NCBI GenBank assembly: GCA_029881035.1
Contig: JAOUNI010000006.1
Span: forward strand, 1 to 64,000
Direction: 5' to 3'
DNA: 64,000 nt
DNA from: Gammaproteobacteria bacterium
GTDB taxonomy: Bacteria > Pseudomonadota > Gammaproteobacteria > SZUA-229
Shown here: positions 35,687-48,052 of the stretch, piece after piece
How positions within the stretch are numbered: position 1 is the first letter of the stretch
Layout of the letters: every line of letters starts with the position of its first letter
The notes under the pieces: model-generated
Databases searched by the model: none
What the model was told of the DNA's origin: nothing
The model's input: only the letters and a program-made list of their open reading frames with translations
Program-made: the position numbers and the translations under genes

Positions 35687-37618
35687 ATGCCTGTCATTAC
35701 CCTTCCTGATGGTTCTCAACGTTCATTTGATACAGCTTTGACTGTGATGGCAGTTGCTGAAGATATTGGGCCAGGACTAGCCAAAGCTACCTTAGCCGGT
35801 CGTGTTAATGGTGAACTGGTTGATGCCTCTTTTTTGATCGAGGCTGATGCAGAGCTGGCTATTATTACTGGCAAAAGCGATGAGGCTCTGGAATTGATGC
35901 GTCACGATGGGGCGCATGTCATGGCTCAGGCCGTTCAGGAATTGTATCCCGACACTCAGGTTACGATTGGTCCTGCAATAGAAAATGGCTTTTATTACGA
36001 TTTTGCCCGAGATGAAGCTTTTCATGAAGATGATCTGATAAAAATCGAACAGCGCATGCACGAGATCGTGAAGCGCGATCTGCCGATTGTGCGTGAAGTC
36101 ATGGATCGTGCGGAAGCGATCAGGGTTTTTGCAGAGCTGGGTGAGAAATACAAAATCGAAATCATTGAAGACATAATCCCCGAAGGCGAAGAAGTTTCGA
36201 TTTATCGTCAGGGTGACTGGTTTGACGTCTGTCGTGGACCGCATTTGCCCAGTACCGGCAAGTTAGGCAAAGGCTTCAAGCTGATGAAGCTGGCAGGCGC
36301 TTACTGGCGCGGCGATTCTAACAACAAAATGCTGCAGCGTATTTACGGCACCGCCTGGCCTGATAAAAAACAGCTCGATCAGTATTTGCACCAGCTGGAA
36401 GAAGCTGAAAAACGCGATCATCGTAAACTGGGTAAGAGGCTGGGTCTGTTTCATTCTCAGGAAGAAGCGCCGGGCATGGTGTTCTGGCACGACAAAGGCT
36501 GGTCTATCTATTTGACGGTGCAGGACTATATCCGCAAGAAATTGCGCCAGAATGACTATCAGGAAATCCACACGCCACAGATTGTGGACCGTAGCCTGTG
36601 GGAAAAATCCGGCCACTGGGACAAATTTGGTGACATGATGTTCACCACGCATTCGGAGCATCGTGATTTTGCGATCAAGCCGATGAACTGCCCCTGTCAT
36701 ATTCAGGTGTTTAATCAGGGTTTAAAGAGCTACCGTGACTTGCCCTTGCGTCTGGCTGAGTTTGGCTCCTGTCACCGTAACGAGCCATCGGGAACGCTGC
36801 ACGGCTTGATGCGCGTACGTAATTTTGTACAGGACGATGCGCACATCTTCTGTACGGAAGATCAGTTGCAGGATGAAGTTTCGGCGTTTATCGATCTGGT
36901 TTATGAGGTTTATGCTGACTTTGGTTTCACCGATATTCTGGTCGCACTGTCGACGCGTCCTGAACAGCGTGTTGGTGATGACGTTGCCTGGGATCGAGCT
37001 GAAAAAGCGCTGGAGGTGGCACTGGACAATAAGGGGCTGGAGTGGAAACTGCAGCCGGGTGAAGGCGCTTTCTATGGGCCAAAAATTGAATTTGTGCTGA
37101 AAGATTGTCTGGGCAGGCAGTGGCAGTGCGGTACCATGCAGGTTGATTTTTCCATGCCCGGACGCCTGGATGCACAGTATGTCGCCGAAGACGATATCCG
37201 AAAAGTACCGGTGATGCTGCACCGGGCTATTTTGGGCTCGATGGAGCGGTTTATCGGTATTTTGATCGAAGAGCACGAAGGTAAATTCCCGCTCTGGCTG
37301 GCTCCGGTTCAGGCCGTAATTATGAATATTACCGACAAGCAGGCCGGTTTTGCCCAAAAAGTACAACAAATGCTTGTCGAACAAGGATTTAAAGTCGAAT
37401 TGGACTTGAGAAATGAGAAGATCGGCTTTAAAATCCGCGAGCACACAATACAGCGAGTTCCTTATATGCTGGTGATCGGTGATAAGGAGCTTGAAAATAA
37501 TACGGTGGCCGTGCGCACGCGAAGTGGTGAGGATCTGGGGTCGATGTCTGTTGCAGACTTGATTAGCCGGTTCTCAGATGAGATCGCGCGCCGCGGTTCT
37601 GCTGTTTTGGAGGAATAA
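35687..37618 (+). CDS. thrS: Threonine--tRNA ligase
   Basis: Charges tRNA-Thr in the cytoplasm. The 643-residue protein has the N-terminal TGS domain ([11 protein letters not shown]), the editing domain ([12 protein letters not shown] and the later [20 protein letters not shown]), the class II catalytic core with zinc ligands in MNCPCHIQ, and a C-terminal anticodon domain. First of the thrS-infC-rpmI-rplT-pheST-ihfA block. The stop codon is followed immediately by infC. Confidence 0.97.
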   Translation: MPVITLPDGSQRSFDTALTVMAVAEDIGPGLAKATLAGRVNGELVDASFLIEADAELAIITGKSDEALELMRHDGAHVMAQAVQELYPDTQVTIGPAIENGFYYDFARDEAFHEDDLIKIEQRMHEIVKRDLPIVREVMDRAEAIRVFAELGEKYKIEIIEDIIPEGEEVSIYRQGDWFDVCRGPHLPSTGKLGKGFKLMKLAGAYWRGDSNNKMLQRIYGTAWPDKKQLDQYLHQLEEAEKRDHRKLGKRLGLFHSQEEAPGMVFWHDKGWSIYLTVQDYIRKKLRQNDYQEIHTPQIVDRSLWEKSGHWDKFGDMMFTTHSEHRDFAIKPMNCPCHIQVFNQGLKSYRDLPLRLAEFGSCHRNEPSGTLHGLMRVRNFVQDDAHIFCTEDQLQDEVSAFIDLVYEVYADFGFTDILVALSTRPEQRVGDDVAWDRAEKALEVALDNKGLEWKLQPGEGAFYGPKIEFVLKDCLGRQWQCGTMQVDFSMPGRLDAQYVAEDDIRKVPVMLHRAILGSMERFIGILIEEHEGKFPLWLAPVQAVIMNITDKQAGFAQKVQQMLVEQGFKVELDLRNEKIGFKIREHTIQRVPYMLVIGDKELENNTVAVRTRSGEDLGSMSVADLISRFSDEIARRGSAVLEE

Positions 37619-37621
37619 AAG

Positions 37622-38149
37622 ATCGCTTCGCCTAAAAAGACATTATTGAATGAGAATATCACTTATCCGCAAATCAGGGTAATTGATCAGGATGGTGAAC
37701 AGCTGGGTATTCTGACCAGCGCAGAAGCATTGGCCAAGGCGCAAGCTGCAGGTCTGGATCTGGTAGAAGTTTCTCCGAATGCGGAGCCTCCAGTATGCCG
37801 AATTATGGATTTTGGCAAATTCCGCTTTGAAAACAGCAAGCAGAAGCAGGGAGCCAAGAAAAAGCAGAAAAAGATGCAGGTTAAGGAGATCAAATTCAGA
37901 CCAAGGACTGAAATTGGTGACTACAACGTTAAGCTGAAAATGATACGTAAGTTTCTTGAGAATGGTGATAAAACAAAAGTAACTATGCGTTTCCGTGGTC
38001 GCGAGTTTGCGCATCAGGAATTAGGGATGGATTTACTGAAACGCGTTGTAGCAGATCTTGAAGAAATTTCTATTGTCGAGTCAATGCCCGGCATGGAAGG
38101 TCGCCAAATGGTAATGTTATTGGGACCAAAAAAGGGTATTAAACCCTAA
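37622..38149 (+). CDS. infC: Translation initiation factor IF-3, ATC start
   Basis: IF-3 binds the 30S subunit and rejects non-standard start codons. The 175-residue protein begins [21 protein letters not shown] after the initiator and contains the IF-3 signature ([19 protein letters not shown] and [14 protein letters not shown]). Start: GGAGGA at 37609-37614 is followed seven bases later by ATC 37622. No ATG or GTG lies in frame, and the TTG at 37646 would remove the conserved N-terminus. Use of AUU/AUC by infC is the known basis of IF-3 autoregulation. Confidence 0.93.
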   Translation: MASPKKTLLNENITYPQIRVIDQDGEQLGILTSAEALAKAQAAGLDLVEVSPNAEPPVCRIMDFGKFRFENSKQKQGAKKKQKKMQVKEIKFRPRTEIGDYNVKLKMIRKFLENGDKTKVTMRFRGREFAHQELGMDLLKRVVADLEEISIVESMPGMEGRQMVMLLGPKKGIKP

Positions 38150-38230
38150 AGTAGTAACGAGTGGGCCGGTCACAAGTTTCAGGATGAACACCGAGCTTAT
38201 TTTGAAGATTAATTAACAGGAGATGGCATC

Positions 38231-38428
38231 ATGCCTAAAATGAAAACACACCGCGGCGCTGCAAAACGCTTCAGCCGCACCGGTTCTGGCGCTTTGAAAC
38301 GTGGCAACTCACATCGTCGCCACATTCTGACGAAGAAGAGCACTAAACGTAAACGTCATTTACGCGAAGCATCATCAGTTCATGATAATGACATCATGAT
38401 GATTAACCGCTTATTGCCTTACGTTTAA
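38231..38428 (+). CDS. rpmI: Ribosomal protein bL35
   Basis: 65 residues, highly basic, beginning [20 protein letters not shown], typical of bL35 of the large subunit. AGGAGAT lies before the ATG. The 81 bases after infC should be part of the leader where bL20 represses the operon in related bacteria, but I did not identify the operator fold. Confidence 0.97.
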   Translation: MPKMKTHRGAAKRFSRTGSGALKRGNSHRRHILTKKSTKRKRHLREASSVHDNDIMMINRLLPYV

Positions 38429-38456
38429 TTAGCTTAGCTAACCGGAGAATATAGAA

Positions 38457-38816
38457 ATGCCAAGAGTAAAAAGAGGCGTACAGGCCAGAGCCAAACATAA
38501 AAAGGTTTTAGACAAGGCCAAGGGTTATTATGGTGCGCGTAGTCGAGTTTATCGCGTTGCCCATCAGGCCGTCATTAAAGCGGGTCAATATGCTTACCGT
38601 GATCGTCGTGTTAAAAAACGTATGTTCCGTTCATTGTGGATTGCACGTATTAATGCAGCAGCTCGTGAATGCGGAATGTCATACAGCCGTTTGATCAATG
38701 GTTTGAGCAAAGCACAGGTTGAAGTCGATCGTAAAGTGCTGGCTGATCTAGCCATCCACGATATGGTTGCATTTGGTCAGTTTGCGGAAATTGCAAAAAA
38801 AGCCCTGGCTGCATAA
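38457..38816 (+). CDS. rplT: Ribosomal protein bL20
   Basis: 119 residues, beginning [22 protein letters not shown], with the conserved helical core and [12 protein letters not shown] at the end. Binds 23S rRNA and is an autogenous repressor of rpmI-rplT in known cases. Followed by a structured region and terminator. Confidence 0.97.
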   Translation: MPRVKRGVQARAKHKKVLDKAKGYYGARSRVYRVAHQAVIKAGQYAYRDRRVKKRMFRSLWIARINAAARECGMSYSRLINGLSKAQVEVDRKVLADLAIHDMVAFGQFAEIAKKALAA

Positions 38817-38826
38817 CACTGAATGC

Positions 38827-38901
38827 TATCGATGGTCGGGCTGGAAAGCCTGACTTATTGCATCGATATACGAAGGGGGAAGCTGGCTTCCCCCTTTTTT
38901 T
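38827..38901 (+). terminator. Two-hairpin terminator region between rplT and pheS
   Basis: First, TATCGATG and CATCGATA close a long stem near 38827-38868 with an inner GTCGGGC/GCCTGAC stem. Second, AAGGGGGAAGC and GCTTCCCCCTT (38873-38883 / 38886-38896) form an eleven-pair stem followed by Ts to 38901. The second is a strong intrinsic terminator. pheS begins 146 bases later, so partial read-through or attenuation of pheST is possible. Confidence 0.85.
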
Positions 38902-39046
38902 GTTTTTTATTTCCTGAAGTGCCACAGTATTTTTTGTTAAGTAGATGAAAAATAGACGTTTTTCCTCTATCATTTAGCATGTTAAAACAATGACACAAAG
39001 ACAACACAACCATGCGTTGCAGAATTAAGTAAGACGGGAGAGTTAA

Positions 39047-40063
<1,017 letters not shown>

Positions 40064-40073
40064 GGGTTGATAC

Positions 40074-42461
40074 ATGAAAATTAGCGAACAGTGGTTAAGA
40101 GCCTGGGTTAATCCTGCTATTTCAACAGCAGAGATGTGCGATCAATTGACCATGGCTGGTCTGGAAATCGATAGCGTCGAGCCTGTCGCCGGTGCGTTTA
40201 ACAACGTCGTGGTGGCGCGAGTCGTTTCGCTGGAAAAACATCCTGATGCCGACAAGTTAAATGTCTGTCAGGTCACCGATGGTAAAGAGACGCTACAAAT
40301 TGTTTGTGGTGCCTCGAATGTGCGCGCAGGGCTGGTGATTCCGCTGGCAAAAATTGGTGCTGAGTTGCCGGGTGCCGGAGAAAATGAAATATTTAAAATC
40401 AAACCCGCCAAACTGCGCGGTGTTGAATCCTCCGGCATGTTGTGCTCGGAAAAAGAACTGGGACTGGCCGAACAGGCAGACGGATTGATGGAGCTGTCCG
40501 AAGACGCACCTATTGGTGCCGATATACGCGAATATCTGGGGCTCGATGATAACTGTATCGAGATCGACCTGACGCCGAATCGCGGCGACTGCCTGAGTAT
40601 CGCCGGCGTTGCGCGTGAGCTGGGCGCGCTCAACCAATGCCAGGTGACTGCTGAAGCCTGTGCGCCGGTGGCGGCCAGCAGCGATGCCAGTTTCCCGGTT
40701 GAAATACTTGCCACTGAAGCCTGCAGTCATTATGTCGGTCGAGTAGTTACCGGTATTAATTGTGCCGCCAAAACCCCTGTCTGGATGCTGGAGCGATTGA
40801 GACGATCCGGTATTCGTGGCCTGGGTCCGGTGGTGGATATTACCAATTACGTGATGCTCGAGCTGGGTCAGCCCATGCATGCCTTTGACCTGGCGACACT
40901 GACAGGCGGCATACAGGTACGCTTTGCTAAAAAGAACGAGAAAATTACGCTGCTTGACGGTAAATGTATTGAGCTTGATGAAGAGACGCTGTTAATTGCT
41001 GATCATGCTAAAGCGCTGGCTCTGGCTGGCGTAATGGGTGGCGAGGGCTCGGGTGTGAGTGATGCAACCACTTCTATTTTCCTTGAAAGTGCCTTTTTCA
41101 AACCCGAGAACATCGCCGGTAAGGCGCGGGGTTACGGTTTGCACACCGATTCATCGCACCGTTTTGAACGCGGTGTTGATCCTCAGCTGCAGGTCAGGGC
41201 GATAGAGCGTGCGACCGAGTTAGTGCTGGCTATCTGCGGCGGCGAGGCGGGTGCGGTCATCGAAAAAACCACAGAAGCTTATTCGACAGCGGGCCAGGCG
41301 ATTCACCTCAGGCAGGCGCGTATCGAGCGCCTGCTGGGCATTAAGATGCAGGCCGACGAGGTTGAAGCTATTCTTAATCGTCTGGAAATGAAAGTGAAAG
41401 CAGTCGACGATGGCTGGCAGGTCACACCACCCAGCTTCAGGTTCGATATAGCCATCGAGGCCGATCTGCTTGAAGAACTGGTCAGAATATACGGCTACAA
41501 CAACATTCCCAGAACGCAGCCTGATTATCAGGGGCAGATGAAGGCGCAAACTGAATATGAGGTTTCAACTTCGGTGTTGCGCAGTACACTGGTGGATCGA
41601 GGTTACTTTGAAGCGATTACTTATAGCTTCATTGATCCAAAATCACAGAAAATTCTCGATCCTGAAAGCGAGGCGGTGAAACTGGCCAACCCCATTTCAT
41701 CTGAAATGTCGGTAATGCGAACTTCATTGTGGCCGGGGCTAATTCAGGCGGTTCGCCATAACCTGAATCGCCAGCATAATCGGGTTCGTCTGTTCGAAAC
41801 CGGCCTGTGTTTCAGGCCGGGTAAAGATAAGGCACTGGATCAGGTGAATATGATTGCCGGTGCGATCTGTGGTGATTTGTTGCCGGAACAGTGGTCTGTA
41901 TCACCCCAGAAAGTGGATTTCTTTGACCTCAAGGCAGATGTTGAGGCATTGCTGGCGCACACTGGTGAGGTCTGTATCTTTGCTGCTGCAACGCATCCTG
42001 CATTGCATCCGGGTCAGTCGGCCAGTATATCTATCGATGGTGAGTTTGCCGGCTGGATCGGTGCGTTGCACCCGGAAGTGATGAAACAGCTGGATCTGGA
42101 CAAGACCATATATGTCTTTGAATTAAGGCTGGATATCGTCAAGTCGGCAGTTTTACCTGCTTTCTCATCTTTGTCGCGTTTTCCGGAAGTCAGGCGAGAT
42201 TTAGCTGTCGTGATCGATAAATCTGTCACCGTACAGTCTATACTCGTTTGTATCGGTGAAGCCGCCTCAGACTTGTTGCGGAATATTCAGGTATTTGATA
42301 TTTATACGGGTAAGGGTATCGATTCAGGACGAAAAAGTGTCGCTTTAGGCTTGATTTTACAGGACTTTTCACGCACTCTTACCGACCAGGACGTAGAAAC
42401 CGAGGTAGAAAAAGTGGTTTCTTCACTAAAACAAAAATTTGCTGCTACACTTCGGGAGTAG
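40074..42461 (+). CDS. pheT: Phenylalanine--tRNA ligase beta subunit
   Basis: 795 residues, full length. It has the N-terminal tRNA-binding (EMAP-like) domain ([20 protein letters not shown]), the B3/B4 editing domain, B5 and the catalytic-like core, and a C-terminal ferredoxin-fold anticodon-binding domain ([19 protein letters not shown]). It forms the alpha2-beta2 enzyme with PheS. ihfA begins two bases after the stop, a conserved arrangement in gammaproteobacteria. Confidence 0.97.
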   Translation: MKISEQWLRAWVNPAISTAEMCDQLTMAGLEIDSVEPVAGAFNNVVVARVVSLEKHPDADKLNVCQVTDGKETLQIVCGASNVRAGLVIPLAKIGAELPGAGENEIFKIKPAKLRGVESSGMLCSEKELGLAEQADGLMELSEDAPIGADIREYLGLDDNCIEIDLTPNRGDCLSIAGVARELGALNQCQVTAEACAPVAASSDASFPVEILATEACSHYVGRVVTGINCAAKTPVWMLERLRRSGIRGLGPVVDITNYVMLELGQPMHAFDLATLTGGIQVRFAKKNEKITLLDGKCIELDEETLLIADHAKALALAGVMGGEGSGVSDATTSIFLESAFFKPENIAGKARGYGLHTDSSHRFERGVDPQLQVRAIERATELVLAICGGEAGAVIEKTTEAYSTAGQAIHLRQARIERLLGIKMQADEVEAILNRLEMKVKAVDDGWQVTPPSFRFDIAIEADLLEELVRIYGYNNIPRTQPDYQGQMKAQTEYEVSTSVLRSTLVDRGYFEAITYSFIDPKSQKILDPESEAVKLANPISSEMSVMRTSLWPGLIQAVRHNLNRQHNRVRLFETGLCFRPGKDKALDQVNMIAGAICGDLLPEQWSVSPQKVDFFDLKADVEALLAHTGEVCIFAAATHPALHPGQSASISIDGEFAGWIGALHPEVMKQLDLDKTIYVFELRLDIVKSAVLPAFSSLSRFPEVRRDLAVVIDKSVTVQSILVCIGEAASDLLRNIQVFDIYTGKGIDSGRKSVALGLILQDFSRTLTDQDVETEVEKVVSSLKQKFAATLRE

Positions 42462-42463
42462 GT

Positions 42464-42766
42464 ATGGCATTAACGAAAGCTGATTTGGCAGAAAGCCTGT
42501 ATGAAGAACTCGGTCTCAACAAACGTGAGGCCAAAGAATTGGTAGAACTATTCTTTGAAGAGGTTCGTGCAGCACTGGGTGACGCTAACCACGTCAAACT
42601 TTCAGGCTTTGGTAATTTTATCCTGAGGGACAAGACCGAAAGACCGGGTCGAAACCCTAAAACAGGCGAAGAAATACCAATTTCTGCTCGAAGAGTCGTT
42701 ACGTTCCGACCAGGTCAAAAATTGAAGCAACGAGTAGAAGCGTATGCTGGAAGCGAGCAACAATAA
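42464..42766 (+). CDS. ihfA: Integration host factor alpha subunit
   Basis: 100-residue HU-family DNA-bending protein starting [20 protein letters not shown], with the beta-arm [20 protein letters not shown] containing the RNP intercalating region. It pairs with IhfB (not in the window) to bend DNA at specific sites. It sits directly after pheT and overlaps the following MerR-type gene by 23 bases. Confidence 0.97.
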   Translation: MALTKADLAESLYEELGLNKREAKELVELFFEEVRAALGDANHVKLSGFGNFILRDKTERPGRNPKTGEEIPISARRVVTFRPGQKLKQRVEAYAGSEQQ

Positions 42767-43100
42767 CGAATTACCAACGATACCCGCGAAACGCTATTTC
42801 ACTATTGGTGAAGTCAGCGAATTATGTGGGGTTAAATCCCATGTCCTGAGATATTGGGAGCAGGAATTCACCGAACTGAAGCCGGTAAAACGACGTGGTA
42901 ACCGCCGTTATTATCAGCGTCATGATGTCATTCTTATTCGCCAGATCCGCAGTCTGCTTTATGATCAGGGTTATACCATTGGTGGTGCACGTCAGAAACT
43001 GACGGGTGAAGAAGTGGCTGATGATAATAATCAGAGTCAGCAGATCCTGCGTCAGATGAGAACCGAGCTCGAAGAACTGCTGGTACTCTTTAAGAACTAG
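42744..43100 (+). CDS. MerR-family transcriptional regulator
   Basis: 118 residues. Winged-helix DNA-binding domain with [22 protein letters not shown] and [13 protein letters not shown], then a short helix for dimerisation and no clear effector domain. This small type is typically encoded downstream of ihfA; its targets are unknown. It overlaps ihfA by 23 bases in another frame, which implies coupling. Confidence 0.93.
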   Translation: MLEASNNNELPTIPAKRYFTIGEVSELCGVKSHVLRYWEQEFTELKPVKRRGNRRYYQRHDVILIRQIRSLLYDQGYTIGGARQKLTGEEVADDNNQSQQILRQMRTELEELLVLFKN

Positions 43101-43181
43101 TTGGTTATACTGGTTTTTCTAAAATCTTTCACTTCTGATCTTATAAGTTAGTCCCATTTCGGGTATCCTATGCGACCCTTA

Positions 43182-43258
<77 letters not shown>

Positions 43259-43263
43259 AATAA

Positions 43264-43297
43264 AAAAAGGCCACCTTATCTTAGGTGGCCTTTTTTT
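43264..43297 (+). terminator. Terminator of tRNA-Pro
   Basis: GGCCACCT (43269-43276) pairs perfectly with AGGTGGCC (43283-43290) around TATCTT, with flanking A and T runs that extend the stem and supply the U-tract. About 200 bases then follow before pepN with no gene; they are A/T-rich. Confidence 0.92.
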
Positions 43298-43498
43298 ATT
43301 TTGCCTGGTTGTAAGATTTGTTCTTCAGTAGCATGCTTCTTATGCCACATAAACGGCTCACAAATTTGACTACACATGTACTGCGGTGAATATATTTTTT
43401 AGATTTTGGTACTCCTAAATAAACTTCCAAAAACAGGCTTTATTTGTATAAGCTTATCCGCTACTTTTTCTGTTACAGCTATCCACAACTGATTTCCT

Positions 43499-46120
43499 AT
43501 GAAAGACCTCAACCCAAACACAATTTATCTGAAAGACTATACCCAGCCCGCTTACTGGATCAGCAATGTTGATCTGATATTTAATCTTGAAGAAGAGCAA
43601 ACACAGGTTTGTTCTACATTAAGCCTGAGTAAGAACGAAAACATCTCGGGTAAGCATCCTTTAGTTTTGCAGGGTGAAGAGCTGGTGCTTGAGCATATCT
43701 CAATTGATGGCAAAGCACTTGCAGCTTCTGAGTATGAAGTTACCGACACTGATCTTACTATTCATTCAGTGCCCGATGCGTTTACGCTAGAGATCAAAAC
43801 TATCATCAAACCTCAGGAAAACACCTCGCTGGAAGGATTGTACAAATCCAGCGGTAATTTCTGTACACAGTGTGAGGCTGAAGGTTTCAGGAAAATCACT
43901 TATTACCTCGATCGCCCGGATATAATGGCGAAATTTACCACGACTATTTTTGCGGATAAGAAAAAATATCCGGTTTTGCTGTCGAATGGTAACCCGGCTG
44001 GTTCGGGCGTGGAAGAAGGTGGTCGTCACTGGAGCAGGTGGCAGGATCCTTTCAAAAAGCCCTGTTATTTATTCGCTTTGGTTGCAGGTGATCTGGCGTT
44101 TATCGAAGATAAATTCACCACGATGTCGGGCAAGACCGTTGATCTGCGTATTTACGTGCAGCACCACAATATTGATCAGTGCGACCATGCGATGCATTCC
44201 CTGATCAAATCAATGCAGTGGGATGAGCAGGTCTATGGTCGTGAATATGATCTGGATGTGTATAACATCGTCGCGGTGGATGATTTCAACATGGGTGCGA
44301 TGGAAAACAAGGGGCTGAATGTTTTCAATTCAAAATACGTGCTGGCGAAAAAGGAGACCGCCACCGATGTGGATTTTATTAATATTGAAGGCGTGATCGG
44401 GCATGAGTATTTCCATAACTGGAGCGGTAATCGTGTCACCTGTCGTGACTGGTTTCAGTTGACGCTGAAGGAGGGTTTAACCGTCTTCCGCGACCAGCGT
44501 TTTACCGCAGACATGAATGCGGAAACGCCCAAGCGTATCGACGATGTGAATGTGTTGCGTACGGCGCAGTTTGCGGAAGATGCCGGGCCGATGGCACATC
44601 CTATCCAGCCGGACTCCTATCTGGAAATTAACAATTTTTATACGGTGACGGTTTACAACAAGGGCGCTGAAGTGATCCGCATGATTCACACCATTTTGGG
44701 CGAAGAAGGCTTCAGGAAAGGTATGGATCTGTACTTTGATCGTCACGATGGTCAGGCGGTGACTACCGAGGACTTTATTTTGGCAATGGAGACGGCGAAT
44801 GAGACTGAGTTAACACAATTTAGACGCTGGTATAAACAATCAGGTACGCCGGAAGTTTCGGTGCAGGAATCTTATGATGAAATTGCGCAGCGTTATGAAC
44901 TGACATTAAAACAAACTACACCGGCGACTGCTGAACAGGAAACAAAACTGGCTTTTGATATCCCGGTGCGTACGGGTTTGTTGGCAAGTTCTGGTGAGGA
45001 TATGGCGGTTGTTTACGAAGGTGTTAAAGATACATCACACATACTTCGTTTAATACAGGACGAGCAAGTTTTTGTTTTTGAGGAGGTCAAAGAAAAACCG
45101 GTGCTCTCATTGTTTAGAGGTTTTTCTGCACCGGTGAAAATACACTTCGGCCGTTCCAATGAAGAATTAGCTTTCTGTGTGGCAAATGACTGTGATGGCT
45201 TTAATCGCTGGGATGCGGGTCAGGAACTGGTGATTCGTATTATTTTGAACAGGGTGAATGGTCATCAGGAACAATCAGTGCCGGATTACCTGGTCTCGGC
45301 TTATCAAAAGACATTGCAAAATAAAGTGCTGGATCGGGCGCTGTTAGCAAGAGCACTGGCACTGCCATCACAGGCGTATATTTCTGAGATGATGGAAGTC
45401 ATTGATGTTGATGCCATTCACGAGGCACAAAAATTCATGGAAAAATCACTGGGCACGATTTTGTTCGATCAGTGGCTAGCGGTTTATCAGCAGTGTGAAA
45501 CAGTTGAATATGGTCTGTCGACAGCTTCGATGGGAGCGAGGGCGCTAAAAAATACGGCTTTGTCTTATATGGTGTCCAGTCAGAATGAGCAGGCAGAACA
45601 GCTGGCTCTCAGTCAGTTTAAACAGGCCAGTAATATGACTGATCAGCTGGCAGCTTTTCGAGTACTAGTGCATCATGCTTGCGATTCACGAGATCAGGTT
45701 ATCGAAGACTTTTATCAGCAGTGGCAGTGTGATCAGCTGGTCATGGATAAGTGGTTCATGATTCAGGCCACCGCACCGCAGCCTGACACCCTGCAGAGAG
45801 TTGAGAAGTTATTTGAACACGATGATTTCGATTTGAAGAATCCGAACCGCGTGCGTTCATTACTGGGTGCTTTCTGCTCCGCTAACCCGATATGCTTTCA
45901 CGTCCCCAGTGGTGAGGGTTACCGGCTGTTAGGGCGCTATATTGAGAAACTTAATGATCTGAATCCGCAAATCGCTTCACGTCTGACAACCCCGCTGACG
46001 CGCTGGAAACGTTTTGATCAGCAAAGGCAGGGGCATATGACTGCAGAACTGGATAGATTGAAACAAATACCACAGTTGTCTCGGGATGTTTATGAGCTGG
46101 TCGAGAAAAGTTTGAGTTAA
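43499..46120 (+). CDS. pepN: Aminopeptidase N
   Basis: A broad-specificity cytoplasmic M1 zinc aminopeptidase. The 873-residue protein has the substrate-binding GAMENKGLN, the zinc motif HEYFHNWSGNR with the second Glu in LKEGLTVFRDQ, and the long C-terminal helical domain. Length agrees with the Escherichia-type enzyme. It stands alone and ends in its own terminator. Confidence 0.97.
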   Translation: MKDLNPNTIYLKDYTQPAYWISNVDLIFNLEEEQTQVCSTLSLSKNENISGKHPLVLQGEELVLEHISIDGKALAASEYEVTDTDLTIHSVPDAFTLEIKTIIKPQENTSLEGLYKSSGNFCTQCEAEGFRKITYYLDRPDIMAKFTTTIFADKKKYPVLLSNGNPAGSGVEEGGRHWSRWQDPFKKPCYLFALVAGDLAFIEDKFTTMSGKTVDLRIYVQHHNIDQCDHAMHSLIKSMQWDEQVYGREYDLDVYNIVAVDDFNMGAMENKGLNVFNSKYVLAKKETATDVDFINIEGVIGHEYFHNWSGNRVTCRDWFQLTLKEGLTVFRDQRFTADMNAETPKRIDDVNVLRTAQFAEDAGPMAHPIQPDSYLEINNFYTVTVYNKGAEVIRMIHTILGEEGFRKGMDLYFDRHDGQAVTTEDFILAMETANETELTQFRRWYKQSGTPEVSVQESYDEIAQRYELTLKQTTPATAEQETKLAFDIPVRTGLLASSGEDMAVVYEGVKDTSHILRLIQDEQVFVFEEVKEKPVLSLFRGFSAPVKIHFGRSNEELAFCVANDCDGFNRWDAGQELVIRIILNRVNGHQEQSVPDYLVSAYQKTLQNKVLDRALLARALALPSQAYISEMMEVIDVDAIHEAQKFMEKSLGTILFDQWLAVYQQCETVEYGLSTASMGARALKNTALSYMVSSQNEQAEQLALSQFKQASNMTDQLAAFRVLVHHACDSRDQVIEDFYQQWQCDQLVMDKWFMIQATAPQPDTLQRVEKLFEHDDFDLKNPNRVRSLLGAFCSANPICFHVPSGEGYRLLGRYIEKLNDLNPQIASRLTTPLTRWKRFDQQRQGHMTAELDRLKQIPQLSRDVYELVEKSLS

Positions 46121-46153
46121 TATTGTTTTAACTGACTGAAATTGCTAAATTTA

Positions 46154-46187
46154 ACCTACGTCTGATTTGAAAGCGTAGGTATTTTTT
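46154..46187 (+). terminator. Terminator after pepN
   Basis: ACCTACG (46154-46160) pairs with CGTAGGT (46174-46180) around a 13-base loop, followed by A and six Ts. Confidence 0.75.
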
Positions 46188-46294
46188 GTGTTTTTTTATG
46201 CAGAGATGAATGGAAGCAGCTACAATTCTAGGATATATCAGATTATTTCTGTGTGCTGATCCGCTCAATGCACAGATCACTGGAGTCGTACTTT

Positions 46295-48028
46295 ATGAAC
46301 AATGTTGTTTCCCTCTTCGAAAACCCACTTAAAGATGAAGAACGGCCCGTAGTGCTTTTGGCTGATGATGATCCGTCTATTCGTTTGATGATACGTCATG
46401 TGCTGGAATCTGAGGATTACGATATTATTGAAGCAGAAGATGGTCTGGACGCCATCAAGGCTGTTGAAAAACAACACCCGGCTTTAATTCTGCTGGATGC
46501 GGTGATGCCTGGGCTGGATGGGTTTGCCACTTGCCAGCAAATTAAAGATCGAGGTCATACTGATATACCTGTCATCATGATTACCGGGCTGGATGATGAT
46601 GCCTCGGTAGAGCGTGCCTATGATGTAGGTGCTATCGACTACATAACCAAACCGATCAAATGGGCCGTGCTCAAACACCGGGTGCGCTCTGTTGTAAAAC
46701 GAGTTATGGCTGAGCGTAAAATTTTACGCCTTGAATATCGGGACACTTTAACTCAGTTACCTAACCGCCTGTTATTTATTGACCGTCTGGAGCAGGCTAT
46801 TGTTCGCGCCGAGCGGCATAGAGAGACTATCGCTTTGATGGTGGTAGATATTGATGACTTCAAACTGGTGAATGATTCTTTTGGCCATGAAGCCGGTGAT
46901 AAGTTGATTAAAGCGGTGGCTGAGTTGTTATCTAAATCTATGCGCCGTGCGGACACGGTGGCGCGACTGGGTGGTGATGAGTTCGCGATTATTATTGAAA
47001 ATGTTGATGGCGTCGATGATGCTATTTCTATCGCTGGCAATTTAACGACTGTTCTTGAGCACAACGTACGTCTGGATAATCAGGAAACTCATACCAGCGC
47101 CAGTGTTGGTATTGCTATGTATCCTGACGATGGCTCGAATGCCAGCACACTGTTGAAAAATGCGGATACCGCCATGTTTCGCGCTAAAGAGCAGGGGCGT
47201 CGTTGTTTCCAGTTTTATAAAGCAGAAATGAGTGTCAATGCGATGGAACGGCTGGAGCTGGAAAATAGCATTCGTCAGGCCATTGAAAATGGCGAATTGG
47301 TGATTCATTATCAGCCGACGATTGATGTCCACAATAATGAAATTGCGGGTGTGGAAGCACTGTTACGCTGGCAGCATCCTGAGAAGGGTATTATTGCTCC
47401 TGATGATTTTCTCCAAGTAGCTATAGAAAGTGGTCTGATAGTGCCGATTGGTGAATGGATGATTAATACTATTTGTCATCAACTGCGCGTGTGGAAAGAT
47501 GCGGGTATGGAAAATCAGAATATATCCATTAATTTAACGGCGAAGCAATTTAAAGATCAGGATCTGATTTCACTCTTTAAAATAGCGATGAATGAACACC
47601 AGATTGAAGGTTCTGAACTGAATATAGAAGTGACAGAAAAGAGTCTGATTTCCAGTGAAGGCGAAATTGAAGCTACTCTGAATAAGTTTCATGACATGGG
47701 CATGACTATCACTATCGATGATTTTGGTATTGGCTTTGCCTCATTGACCAATTTGAAAGATCTACCGATTGATGTCGTTAAAATTGACGGTGCATTTATT
47801 GCTGGTGTTCCCGATAATGAACACGATGTGGCCGTGGTCAATGCTATTGCCGGTTTAACACGTGGCCTTAAGATGAAACTACTGGCTGAAGGCATAGAGA
47901 ATGAACGTCAGCTTGAAATGCTGAAAGGGCTGGGTTGTCAGTATGCTCAGGGTTTTTACTGGAGTAAGGCTTTACCTCCTCATCAATACGAACAATTTTA
48001 TCTGAATCGTTTTTATAATCTGGGTTGA
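46295..48028 (+). CDS. Response regulator with GGDEF and EAL domains
   Basis: 577 residues in three parts: an N-terminal receiver (LADDDPSIRLM, phospho-acceptor Asp in ILLDAVMPG, Lys in YITKP), a GGDEF domain with the intact active site RLGGDEFAI, and an EAL domain with VEALLRW and the metal-binding DDFGIGFAS and VVKIDG. Both c-di-GMP synthesis and breakdown appear possible, with phosphorylation choosing or tuning the output. Start ATG 46295 has GGAG nine bases upstream; the earlier GTG at 46253 is less likely. No kinase is adjacent. Confidence 0.93.
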   Translation: MNNVVSLFENPLKDEERPVVLLADDDPSIRLMIRHVLESEDYDIIEAEDGLDAIKAVEKQHPALILLDAVMPGLDGFATCQQIKDRGHTDIPVIMITGLDDDASVERAYDVGAIDYITKPIKWAVLKHRVRSVVKRVMAERKILRLEYRDTLTQLPNRLLFIDRLEQAIVRAERHRETIALMVVDIDDFKLVNDSFGHEAGDKLIKAVAELLSKSMRRADTVARLGGDEFAIIIENVDGVDDAISIAGNLTTVLEHNVRLDNQETHTSASVGIAMYPDDGSNASTLLKNADTAMFRAKEQGRRCFQFYKAEMSVNAMERLELENSIRQAIENGELVIHYQPTIDVHNNEIAGVEALLRWQHPEKGIIAPDDFLQVAIESGLIVPIGEWMINTICHQLRVWKDAGMENQNISINLTAKQFKDQDLISLFKIAMNEHQIEGSELNIEVTEKSLISSEGEIEATLNKFHDMGMTITIDDFGIGFASLTNLKDLPIDVVKIDGAFIAGVPDNEHDVAVVNAIAGLTRGLKMKLLAEGIENERQLEMLKGLGCQYAQGFYWSKALPPHQYEQFYLNRFYNLG

Positions 48029-48052
48029 TAATCTGCGATGGTTTGCTGTTGA

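Noticed and set aside
38854-38940. Possible Phe-rich leader peptide before pheST (reads PPFFVFYF)
   Set aside because: The frame overlaps the terminator instead of preceding it and has no ATG or GTG and no ribosome-binding site.
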